NCBI GenBank assembly: GCA_028725265.1
Contig: JAQYSN010000010.1
Coordinates: forward strand, 1-32,621
Length of the DNA: 32,621 bases
Direction of reading: 5' to 3'
Source: Spirochaetales bacterium
Lineage (GTDB): Bacteria; Spirochaetota; Spirochaetia; Treponematales; Treponemataceae
Under the pieces are notes generated by a model, which did not search any database, was not told the origin of the DNA, and worked only from the letters and a program-made list of their open reading frames with translations. The position numbers and the translations under genes are program-made. The first letter of the stretch is position 1, and every line of letters starts with the position of its first letter. Positions 1 to 5,605 of the stretch are shown here, in pieces.

Positions 1-127
1 ACTTGTTATGAACCTATTAAAGGGATTAGATTTGCCTGTCGCAACAAAAAAGAAGAATCTTACAATAGGCAACAAACAGACACTCTGTTTAAAAAACGAA
101 AAATGTCTGCTTTACGCTTTGCAGAAT
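1..127. other. No recognisable feature
   Basis: This stretch follows the end of the truncated Fic gene. Its minus-strand translation does not continue the Fic domain, and I see no gene, hairpin or repeat in it. Confidence 0.4.
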
Positions 128-796
128 CTATAATGCGTTTGCCCTGAGAATATCATCAAAAGTAATTTTTGACTTGGAATTATATTCTTTAAGCAGGGCC
201 TTGATTGCACCTTCAACTTCTGCAGGCTTTGTTGTTTCACTACCTCCAACTTCATTTTCAAGCATTTTATATTCACCGACTTTAAACCAGGATTTCTGAC
301 TGTCAGTAGTTCCAGATTTCAAAATGAAATGAAGCTGCTTTATAAAACTTTCTGTAAGTTTTGTATGAGCGCCTTCAATAATCAGATCAATGCAGCGGAA
401 GTGGTTTACCGTTTCAACAATATCATCAACCTTCACGGCTTTATCTGTAACTCCAATAGTTTTTGTTTCAAAGATATAGCGGGTCTGGTCATGAGTAAGC
501 TTTGAGCCTTCAATGTGATTCGAATTATAAGTAAGGTCAATCTGGATTTTATGATAAATTCCGCCCTTAAGACCGGCATCCTTTTCGCGTTTGAGAAATG
601 AAAGAAGGGTTTCTTCTGCAGAAGAATGACGAGGTTTACGGTCTGGCTTTTCTGCGGTTGATGGAATCTTCCAGATTTTTCCTTCTAAAAGAGCACCCTC
701 AACCCTGCCTTGGGCGCAGTAATTACGGGCACTTCGTTCGCTGATTTGCCAGGCGTGAGCTGCATCTTCTACCGAAATGTATTTTACCTTACTCAT
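128..796 (-). pseudogene. 3'-truncated Fic-family protein with N-terminal helix-turn-helix
   Basis: 222 codons. Residues 5-50 look like an excisionase/MerR-like helix-turn-helix (VEDAAHAWQISERSARNYC). Residues 85-215 match the N-terminal half of a Fic domain, including the inhibitory-helix-like motif SNHIEG of the S/TxxxEG type. Fic proteins transfer AMP or other phosphate-linked groups from nucleotides to target proteins, using a HPFxxGNGR motif. Here the reading frame stops with TAG straight after the helix ITFDDIL that normally leads into that motif, and the motif is not found in the remaining 127 bases. The catalytic part is therefore missing and the protein is probably inactive, although the N-terminal DNA-binding part could still act. 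About 200 bp of this gene is duplicated at 2228-2426. Confidence 0.7.
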
Positions 797-803
797 AGGA
801 AAG

Positions 804-873
804 ATTATAGCATATTATCGGCAAAATATAAAGGTGAAATTGTGCGGAAAGTTAGGAGTTATTTTGCCGATAA
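804..873 (-). promoter_or_regulatory. Fic gene promoter with 14-bp inverted repeat (candidate operator)
   Basis: On the minus strand a perfect TATAAT (804-809) lies 7 bp before the Fic ATG. Directly upstream is TATTTTGCCGATAA (minus strand, 815-828). Its exact reverse complement TTATCGGCAAAATA lies at 860-873 on the same strand, with 31 bp between the arms. The inner arm covers the region between -10 and -35, so binding there would block the promoter. The helix-turn-helix at the N terminus of the Fic protein is an obvious candidate binder (inference). Confidence 0.5.
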
Positions 874-961
874 AGTACTATGGAGACCATATTTCTTATA
901 ATTCAATGCACTACAGTTTTTGATCATTTTTAGATAAAAAAGTGTCTCTGTGAAAATATCT

Positions 962-1090
962 GTGTAACAATGAGTTAACCGCAAACCAGCTCGCTAGAAG
1001 CTTCGCTGCGAACGCTAGAAGCTTTGCTGCGAACGCTAGAAGCTTTGCTGCGAATAGACCGGTTTGTCGGATTTGAACTGCATGTTAGGC
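962..1090 (-). other. attC: attC-like integron recombination site
   Basis: Read on the minus strand, the site starts with GCCTAAC (R''-like, 1084-1090), followed after 5 nt by GTTCAAATCCGACAAACC (1061-1078). It closes with GGTTTGCGGTTAAC (974-987) and GTTACAC (R'-like, 962-968). The two inner arms pair over 14 bp, leaving four unpaired bases all on one arm, which is the extrahelical-base pattern of attC sites. The PIN toxin stop codon lies inside GCCTAAC, as is usual when a cassette gene ends at its attC. The R' box departs from GTTRRRY at one position, so the site may be decayed. No integrase gene is in the window. Confidence 0.55.
992..1054. repeat. Three tandem 21-bp repeats in the attC-like loop
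   Basis: Units 992-1012, 1013-1033 and 1034-1054 differ at one base (CTTCGCTG in the first, CTTTGCTG in the others). They fill the variable terminal part of the attC-like site. Confidence 0.85.
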
Positions 1091-1508
1091 GATATCTTCT
1101 CTTATAATTCTAACTAATTCTGCTGGTGTTACAATAAACGGCTTTTCTGGAAAATGTTTTCCGTTACCTGTTACAAGAAATGCATCTTTATCTTGAGCAG
1201 ATAATGTTACAGCATAGAAAAAAAATATCTTTCGGATCAGGCATCGTTTCTTCAACTTTTGAAAGTTCTGATATACATAAACCATTATCAATAATGTCTT
1301 TCAAAAGACTTATTATTATTGTTTCAGGTAGTTTGAACTTTTTTCTTCGAAGGACTTCATCGTACTCTTTTACAATTTCATCGGAATAAACGGGAATAAT
1401 ATTTCCGCTTGCAAGAAATTTTAAAATTTGTACAGTTGGAGAACTTTCTTTTCGAGTAATCAAAGCCGAAACAAGAACATTTGTATCTATTACAACATAT
1501 TTTTTCAT
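1085..1508 (-). pseudogene. PIN-domain toxin, frameshifted in an A8/T8 homopolymer
   Basis: The first frame begins MKKYVVIDTNVLVSAL, the classic PIN start with the first catalytic Asp (D8). It continues through EIVKEYDEVLRRKKF to MPDPKDIFF and then runs out of frame. Removing one base from a run of eight T (plus-strand A8 at 1218-1225) restores IFFYAVTLSAQDKDAFLVTG and a normal end, VTPAELVRIIREDIA, with stop at 1085. The restored protein is about 140 residues, normal for the PIN family annotated as putative toxin-antitoxin toxin (COG1569-like). PIN toxins are metal-dependent RNases. The start lies 2 bp after the antitoxin stop, so the two are one operon. Homopolymer slippage (phase variation), recent inactivation or a sequencing error could each explain the shift. 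As read, the toxin is truncated before its last acidic residues. Confidence 0.75.
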
Positions 1509-1510
1509 TC

Positions 1511-1795
1511 TTATTTGCCTGCTCTGAGCGCTGAAATTTCTGCATTTATTTCATCCAGTGACATTTCTGGAACATTGTTTGCCTGAATGGTATTTCTTGC
1601 TTCCTTATATATATTCCATCTCTCTGACTTTGTATCGTTTCTTAACTCAAATGGAAGACCTCCAACAGCAATGCTTTTTTTGAAGAATATTCTAATAGCT
1701 GTAGGGAGGTCTAATCCAAGAGATTCATATAAGTTTGTAACATCATTTTTCGTTTGAGGATCAATTTTAACTTGAACAAGCTCTGTATTTACCAT
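1511..1795 (-). CDS. RelB/DinJ-family antitoxin
   Basis: 94 residues. The N terminus (VNTELVQVKIDPQTKNDVTNLYESLGLDLPTAI in sense) is a ribbon-helix-helix of RelB/DinJ type: a beta strand followed by helices around LYESLGLDLPTAIRIFF. The C-terminal part (GLPFEL, then a charged tail ending in ALRAGK) would be the toxin-binding arm. DinJ antitoxins repress their own promoter and neutralise a partner RNase. Here the partner is a PIN protein 2 bp downstream, not a YafQ/RelE-type toxin. The pair is followed by an attC-like site, so it could be an integron cassette. The antitoxin is intact although the toxin frame is broken. Confidence 0.8.
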   Translation of the reverse strand: MVNTELVQVKIDPQTKNDVTNLYESLGLDLPTAIRIFFKKSIAVGGLPFELRNDTKSERWNIYKEARNTIQANNVPEMSLDEINAEISALRAGK

Positions 1796-1808
1796 ATTAA
1801 CACCTTAA

Positions 1809-1841
1809 AAAGTATTTTATAGTATTACTTTAGCATACTTT
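1809..1841 (-). promoter_or_regulatory. Toxin-antitoxin promoter region with AGTAT/ATACT inverted repeats
   Basis: Immediately upstream of the antitoxin ATG, AAAGTAT (1809-1815) and ATACTTT (1835-1841) form an inverted repeat. A second pair, AGTAT (1821-1825) and ATACT (1835-1839), overlaps it. Minus-strand TATAAA lies between the half-sites. Autoregulation by the ribbon-helix-helix antitoxin is the likely role (inference). Confidence 0.4.
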
Positions 1842-1875
1842 TGAATATTCTCCAATATAAAATTTCTTTACTTTC

Positions 1876-1918
1876 CTTAGTTTATTAAACACCGCATTCT
1901 AAGACTTAATAAACTAAG
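1876..1918. repeat. 13-bp perfect inverted repeat downstream of the chimeric ORF
   Basis: CTTAGTTTATTAA (1876-1888) and TTAATAAACTAAG (1906-1918) form a 13-bp stem with a 17-nt loop, 3 bp beyond the minus-strand stop at 1922. There is no U-run, so it may be a weak terminator or an insertion scar. Confidence 0.5.
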
Positions 1919-2227
1919 CTATTATTTTCCGATTAAGACATTATCTATGTTCTTCAATTCCTGTTTATTTGAAAAATACTTAAATCCTTCTTCTTCGTGG
2001 TCAATGACAATAATAGTCTTCTTTTCATCTGATAAAGATGTCAAATAATTTGCAACATGGCATATCTCGTTTTTGTTAAGACCTCTGAATGGTTCATCTA
2101 TTCCAAGAACGGATAAAGATGATTTCCAGGCTCTAAGAATCTTAATTCTAACATTTTCACCACCAGAAAGTGTGCTCATTTTCTGCCCCATCACCAAAGA
2201 ACCTAATAGAATGCTGGATGCACTTTC

Positions 2228-2426
2228 CAAGTGATTTAAATTATAAGTAAGGTCAATCTGAATTTTATGATAAATACCACCCTTAAGGCCGGCTTCTTTT
2301 TCGCGTTTGAGGAATGCAAGAAGTGTTTCTTCTGCAGAAGAATGACGAGGTTTACGATCTGGCTTTTCTGCGGTTGATGGAATCTTCCAGGTTTTTCCTT
2401 CTAAAAGAGCACCTTCAACGCGCCCC
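2228..2426 (-). repeat. Partial duplication of the Fic gene (copy of 515-712)
   Basis: About 200 bp here closely match 515-712 with scattered substitutions, including the shared stretches TTCTTCTGCAGAAGAATGAC and TTCTAAAAGAGCACC. Copy edges coincide with the ABC fragment on one side and the GC-rich repeat on the other. Confidence 0.8.
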
Positions 2427-2429
2427 AGA

Positions 2430-2525
2430 GCTCTATGCCAATATAGTTGTCGCCTAGAGAGGTGGCTTACGTTTTTCGCTACCCCCTCTGCGGACCTCAA
2501 TCGGTGGCCCGCAACGCCCGCCTGT
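2430..2525 (+). repeat. GC-rich mobile repeat, CGCTACCCCCT family
   Basis: It contains CGCTACCCCCTCTGC (2477-2491) and GCCCGCAACGCC (2507-2518). The same two blocks, or near copies, occur in the insertions inside purF (13281-13295 and 13336-13346) and asnB (minus strand, 23702-23716 and 23632-23643). It is strikingly GC-rich against its AT-rich surroundings. The GNAT start lies about 35 bp downstream. Confidence 0.7.
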
Positions 2526-2558
2526 GACATATTTTTGCTTTTACGATAGACTGTACTC

Positions 2559-3080
2559 ATGAAGATAAAAATTGCTCCGGCAGAACCTTTATATATAGAT
2601 TCCATCATGCACGTTGAAAAATCCTGTTTTATTCCTGAAATCCAGGAAGAAAGGGAAGTGTTTCTTTCACGTATGGGAAAGAATCCTTTTTATGTTTTTA
2701 TGGATGAAACAAGTGGAAAAGTGGCGGGGTATATTTCAGCTGAATACTTAGAAAAGATTCCCGAATCAGCTTCTGAAGTTGCACTGAATCATAAACCTTC
2801 TGGGAAGAAAACAAATATCATCTATATTTCTTCCTTTGCATTGCTTCCAGAATACAGGGGGGAAGGGCTTGGAAAAGAAATGTGGAACTGTTCCTGTGCA
2901 CTATTTTCAAAGCTTCCCGGTGTAAAGACTCTTGTGCTTCTTGTAAACGAAGAATGGAAAGGGGCCGCTCACATTTATGAAAGGGCAGGTTTTAAGACTG
3001 TAAATGTGTTCGAGGATTTTTTCCCTAAAACTGACGGCATCAGGTCTAAAGGAATTTTGATGTGTAAGGAATTATTTTAA
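2559..3080 (+). CDS. GNAT-family N-acetyltransferase
   Basis: 173 residues. The acetyl-CoA-binding motif A is visible around residues 90-110 (YISSFALLPEYRGEGLGKEM, R/QxxGxG type), followed by the C-terminal pattern NEEWKGAAHIYERAGFKTVN found in GNAT enzymes. These enzymes move an acetyl group from acetyl-CoA to an amine on a small molecule or protein N terminus. The substrate cannot be told from sequence. The start at ATG 2559 has only a weak ribosome site, and the mobile repeat lies directly upstream, so its native promoter may have been replaced. A hairpin follows the stop. It appears monocistronic. Confidence 0.85.
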   Translation: MKIKIAPAEPLYIDSIMHVEKSCFIPEIQEEREVFLSRMGKNPFYVFMDETSGKVAGYISAEYLEKIPESASEVALNHKPSGKKTNIIYISSFALLPEYRGEGLGKEMWNCSCALFSKLPGVKTLVLLVNEEWKGAAHIYERAGFKTVNVFEDFFPKTDGIRSKGILMCKELF

Positions 3081-3105
3081 ATCCTGAATTTAATCAATTC
3101 GGGAT
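3081..3105 (+). terminator. Hairpin after the GNAT gene
   Basis: ATCCTGAATT (3081-3090) and AATTCGGGAT (3096-3105) form a 10-bp stem with one G-U pair and a 5-nt loop, starting right after the stop codon. A clear U-run is missing. Confidence 0.4.
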
Positions 3106-3232
3106 GATATTCAAAATGCATATTATCCTAGATAGCCCATTTACCGCTCTCTATGCCAAGACAGATAATTACAACAATTGTAATACATATCAATATTAAC
3201 CATCACTATGCATTAGGCAAACAAAAAAAGTG

Positions 3233-3270
3233 TTGACTTCTTAATTTAACAGTGTTACATTTACATTGTT
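3233..3270 (+). promoter_or_regulatory. Promoter and operator of the TetR operon
   Basis: TTGACT (3233-3238) and TACATT (3256-3261) are 17 bp apart. Overlapping the -10, AACAGTGT (3248-3255) and ACATTGTT (3263-3270) form an inverted repeat with one mismatch and a 7-bp centre. This is the size and place expected for an autoregulatory TetR operator. The start codon follows at 3289. Confidence 0.6.
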
Positions 3271-3288
3271 ATATTAAGAGAAACAATA

Positions 3289-3888
3289 ATGCGAAAACCA
3301 AATACTGAAATTAAAAAAATAATTAAAGAAAAGAGTCTTGAACTTCTTATGCAAAAGAATCCTGAGCAGATTGGAATGCGGGAAATTGCAGCTGCCTGCG
3401 GAATTACGGCCACAAATATCTATCATTATTACAAAGACAAGGATCGTCTCTTTCAGGAAATATCACTTGACTGTCTTTATAAATTAAATATCAGACTTAC
3501 AAAAGCAACTCAGAAAGAAAAAACAATAAAAAAACAGATTCAAAGTGCAATTGAAGCCTACCGCGACTGGTGTTTTGAAAACCCGCGGCGGGCTCTTCTT
3601 GTAATGCAGGGAATAAAATCTGCTGATGATGCAAGCCCGGAAGTTATTGAAGAATATTATGTCTGTAACAGGACCGGAGAAAGACTTCTAAAAGAAGCAG
3701 TCAGACAGGGAATAGCTAAATCTACAAATCCACGCCTTGATGTAAGCATCCTTGTATCGGGACTTTGGGGCTGTATTGAATCTGTATTATTGAAAAAAAG
3801 TGAGCCGGATTATTGGGAAAAAGGAAATACTTACACAGACCGTTTTATAAAATTATGGATTACTTCAATTTTTGGAGGAGATGAATAA
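3289..3888 (+). CDS. TetR/AcrR-family transcriptional regulator
   Basis: 199 residues. The N-terminal DNA-binding domain spans about residues 8-55 (IGMREIAAACGITATNIYHYYKDKDRLF), with the typical TetR helix-turn-helix and the aromatic pair before the K/D-rich turn. The C-terminal part is all helical and would hold the ligand pocket, including a C-terminal half beginning around ALLVMQGIKSADDASPEV. It should repress its own operon until a small molecule binds. The stop overlaps the next start (TAATG), so it is translationally coupled to a flavoprotein, followed by an exported protein. The palindrome at 3248-3270 is the likely binding site. The inducer is unknown. Confidence 0.85.
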   Translation: MRKPNTEIKKIIKEKSLELLMQKNPEQIGMREIAAACGITATNIYHYYKDKDRLFQEISLDCLYKLNIRLTKATQKEKTIKKQIQSAIEAYRDWCFENPRRALLVMQGIKSADDASPEVIEEYYVCNRTGERLLKEAVRQGIAKSTNPRLDVSILVSGLWGCIESVLLKKSEPDYWEKGNTYTDRFIKLWITSIFGGDE

Positions 3889-4415
3889 TGAATATCCTTG
3901 TATTAAATGGAAGCCCTAGAAAAAATGGAAACGTTGCAAAAGCCTTAAAAAAAGAAACAGAAAAAATCCAGATGAAGTACAAAAACAGTCAGATTATCTG
4001 GAAAGATATTTCTGATCTGAATTTTGATTTTTGCAAAGGCTGCATGACTTGCCGTTCAAAAAAGAACTGTATTTTACCGGCTGATGATGCACACAAACTT
4101 GCCGAAGAAATAAAAGCCTGTGATATACTTCTTACTGGTACCCCAGTTTACTGGGGAAATATAAACGGACAATTAAAAGCTCTTTTTGATCGTCTCGTAT
4201 ATGTTTTAATGAAAGAAAGTAAACGAGGAATTCCTTTTCCACTACACAAAGGCAAAAAAGCTGTGATTGTTACAAGCTGTACAACCCCCTTCCCTTTCAA
4301 CTATCTTTGCAGGCAATCAACCGGAGCTGTTCGTGCTGTAAAAGAAATTCTTAAATCTTCAGGGTTTAAAATCATAAAAACAAAAAATATTTCTAACACA
4401 AAAAAGCGAGGATAA
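3888..4415 (+). CDS. Flavodoxin-fold NAD(P)H-dependent oxidoreductase / iron-sulfur-flavoprotein-like
   Basis: 175 residues. It starts MNILVLNGSPRKNGNVAKAL, the FMN-phosphate loop of the NADPH-dependent FMN reductase family. A cysteine-rich segment FCKGCMTCRSKKNC at about residues 46-60 resembles iron-sulfur flavoproteins and some quinone reductases. PVYWGNINGQLKALFDR (about 87-103) is the second flavin-contacting loop. It probably reduces quinones, nitro compounds or a redox partner in the cytoplasm. It overlaps the TetR gene by one base behind a strong GGAGGAG ribosome site, and sits 2 bp before an exported protein, so it is part of a TetR-controlled redox operon. The C-terminal end is slightly short, which could be natural. 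Confidence 0.8.
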   Translation: MNILVLNGSPRKNGNVAKALKKETEKIQMKYKNSQIIWKDISDLNFDFCKGCMTCRSKKNCILPADDAHKLAEEIKACDILLTGTPVYWGNINGQLKALFDRLVYVLMKESKRGIPFPLHKGKKAVIVTSCTTPFPFNYLCRQSTGAVRAVKEILKSSGFKIIKTKNISNTKKRG

Positions 4416-4417
4416 AA

Positions 4418-5059
4418 ATGAAAAGACTTACCTTATTATTCATACTTTCACTTTCTTTAAGCATGAATTTTTTCTATGCCAAAGAAATTACTGTTTCAGT
4501 GGGTGCCGGTCAGCATTGGAAAGAAAAGAGAGAAGCACAGTTTTCTGTCTGGCTTGAAGGTTCTGATGGAAACTTTATAAAAACTTTATATGTAACAGAA
4601 CGTGCCAGTCAAAGAAACTGGATAATGAGTCCTAAAGAAGGAAGGCCTGAATCTCTTCCTGTATGGTATCATGCATCAAAACATGAAAGTCGTAAGACAA
4701 AAAAACGCAATGACAAAGATGCTCAGCTTGATGCAATTACCAGTGCAACTCCAAAAGGCGGAATCATATTTAATACAGAAATTGAAGATAAGGAATATGT
4801 AATTAAGGCCGAATTCAACACAAGTTTTGATTACAATGACCATTATACAAAAAAGAATTCTGGAGTTAACGGTCAGCCATCTGTAATTTATTCTGCAAAA
4901 ATCCCTGCTGGTTTCAATAAAGAAAATGACGAAATTAAACTATCTTTTGAAGGCTGTGGCTCAATTGACGGATCAGATGGAATAGTTCAGTCAGATGTAA
5001 GTAAACTAACAACCGCCACAGAAATAGTAAAACTGATTACTGTTAAGGCTGTAAAATAA
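4418..5059 (+). CDS. Exported protein, DUF2271-like
   Basis: 213 residues. The N terminus has a signal peptide (positive start, hydrophobic LLFILSLSLSMNFFYA, cleavage likely after YAK or nearby). The body is beta-rich. The stretches FIKTLYVTE and LPVWYHASKH, followed by DAITSATPKGG, resemble the DUF2271 periplasmic family, where a KTLYV strand is followed by W-rich segments and a DA(V/I)(S/T)(G/S)AT motif. This assignment is by eye only. The family often sits beside flavin-dependent redox proteins, which fits the flavoprotein 2 bp upstream. A good ribosome site (GCGAGGATAAAA) precedes the ATG. It is the third gene of the TetR operon. Confidence 0.6.
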   Translation: MKRLTLLFILSLSLSMNFFYAKEITVSVGAGQHWKEKREAQFSVWLEGSDGNFIKTLYVTERASQRNWIMSPKEGRPESLPVWYHASKHESRKTKKRNDKDAQLDAITSATPKGGIIFNTEIEDKEYVIKAEFNTSFDYNDHYTKKNSGVNGQPSVIYSAKIPAGFNKENDEIKLSFEGCGSIDGSDGIVQSDVSKLTTATEIVKLITVKAVK

Positions 5060-5082
5060 ACTTTGCAACATCGGCATAATAA

Positions 5083-5364
5083 AACGCACGTATTTCTGCA
5101 CAAAGTAAACGTGGACTTTATGACGAAACATCAATCGCAAAGCGCAATGCAAAATGGGGGGCTGAGTATATGTTTTTACATGATATTTTAGATAAAGAAA
5201 AAGAAGAAGCCCGCGAAGAAGGTTTTGAACAAGGCGCACACGACAAAGCTATTGAATCAGCACGCAATCTTCTTGCTATGGATGTTCTCACTCCAGAACA
5301 AATTTCACAGGCAACCGGTCTTCCCCTCGACGAAGTGCTGGAGTTGAAAGAAAATCTGCACTGA
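5083..5364 (+). pseudogene. 3' remnant of an Rpn-family recombination-promoting nuclease/transposase
   Basis: The frame is open from 5083 (a stop at 5080-5082 precedes it) and reads SKRGLYDETSIAKRNAKWGA, then an acidic/basic helix KEKEEAREEGFEQGAHDKAI, then ARNLLAMDVLTPEQISQATG and LPLDEVLELKENLH. The C-terminal pattern, an RxxLxxG(M)LxxExIAxxTGLxxxEVxxLK-type tail, is characteristic of Rpn/PD-(D/E)XK transposase-like proteins. The nuclease domain is absent. A 64-residue product could start at ATG 5170, but it would only be the tail. These genes are common and decay often in spirochaetes and clostridia. Confidence 0.65.
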
Positions 5365-5387
5365 TTAATGCATCGAGTATTAATCAG
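5361..5387 (+). repeat. 9-bp stem-loop over the remnant's stop codon
   Basis: CTGATTAAT (5361-5369) pairs with ATTAATCAG (5379-5387) around a 9-nt loop. No U-run follows. It may be an old terminator or part of the carB upstream region. Confidence 0.5.
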
Positions 5388-5444
5388 ACTTTCCCAACCC
5401 ACTTCACACAAAAAGACAAAAGTGATATATTAACTTCAGTCAAT

Positions 5445-5481
5445 GGCGACGCTATCCCTAGTGGTGGTGTCGCCTTTTTTT
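5445..5481 (+). terminator. carB leader terminator 1
   Basis: GGCGAC (5445-5450) pairs with GTCGCC (5469-5474). The stem extends through wobble pairs to a small loop (CCTAGT) and is followed by seven T. It lies about 125 bp before the carB ATG with no gene between, so it acts on carB itself. The 5' flank CAGTCAATGGCGAC resembles the flanks of the other nitrogen-gene leaders. I see no convincing -35/-10 pair close upstream; TGATATATT at 5423 might be a weak -10. Confidence 0.75.
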
Positions 5482-5526
5482 GTGCACATTGACTTTGAGC
5501 GTCGGAGGTAAAAATCATACGTCCAC

Positions 5527-5587
5527 GTCAAGGCCCGCTCACTTTGTTCGGCTTAAAGCCTTGACATGTCCGTTTGCCGATTTTTTT
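5527..5587 (+). promoter_or_regulatory. carB leader element 2: terminator with competing stem
   Basis: GTCAAGGC (5527-5534) can pair perfectly with GCCTTGAC (5558-5565). Alternatively TCGGC (5548-5552) pairs with GCCGA (5576-5580), directly followed by seven T. The TCGGC strand lies in the loop of the first stem, so the two stems exclude each other (apart from a pseudoknot). This is the layout of an antiterminator/terminator switch. The carB ribosome site (CAGGAGG) follows at once. Confidence 0.55.
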
Positions 5588-5605
5588 CAGGAGGTTAAAA
5601 TCGTC

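Larger units (their letters stand above)
1922..2608 (-). pseudogene. Chimeric ORF: repeat + Fic fragment + UvrA-like ABC ATPase fragment
   Basis: The 228-codon frame is a patchwork. Codons 1-20 are antisense to the GNAT gene. About codons 25-60 translate a GC-rich mobile repeat. About codons 61-128 (RVEGALLEGKTWKIPSTAEK onward) copy the Fic N-terminal region found at 515-712. Codons 129-228 are the C-terminal end of an ABC ATPase with the signature LSGGENVRIKIL, a Walker B-like LGIDEPFRGLNK and an H-loop-like VIDHEE, most like UvrA-type cassettes. No Walker A is present, and Fic activity is impossible from this fragment. It is best read as a fused remnant, not a working gene. If it is translated at all, the start shown is not reliable. 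Confidence 0.6.

Noticed and set aside
992-1054. Direct-repeat array as a CRISPR or iteron origin
   Set aside because: Three abutting 21-bp copies without spacers and without a replication gene; they fit the loop of the attC-like site better.
5480-5605. Possible 42-residue N-terminal extension of CarB
   Set aside because: It starts at a TTG within the U-run of terminator 1 and crosses the second leader element. ATG 5606 has an excellent ribosome site and matches the family start.
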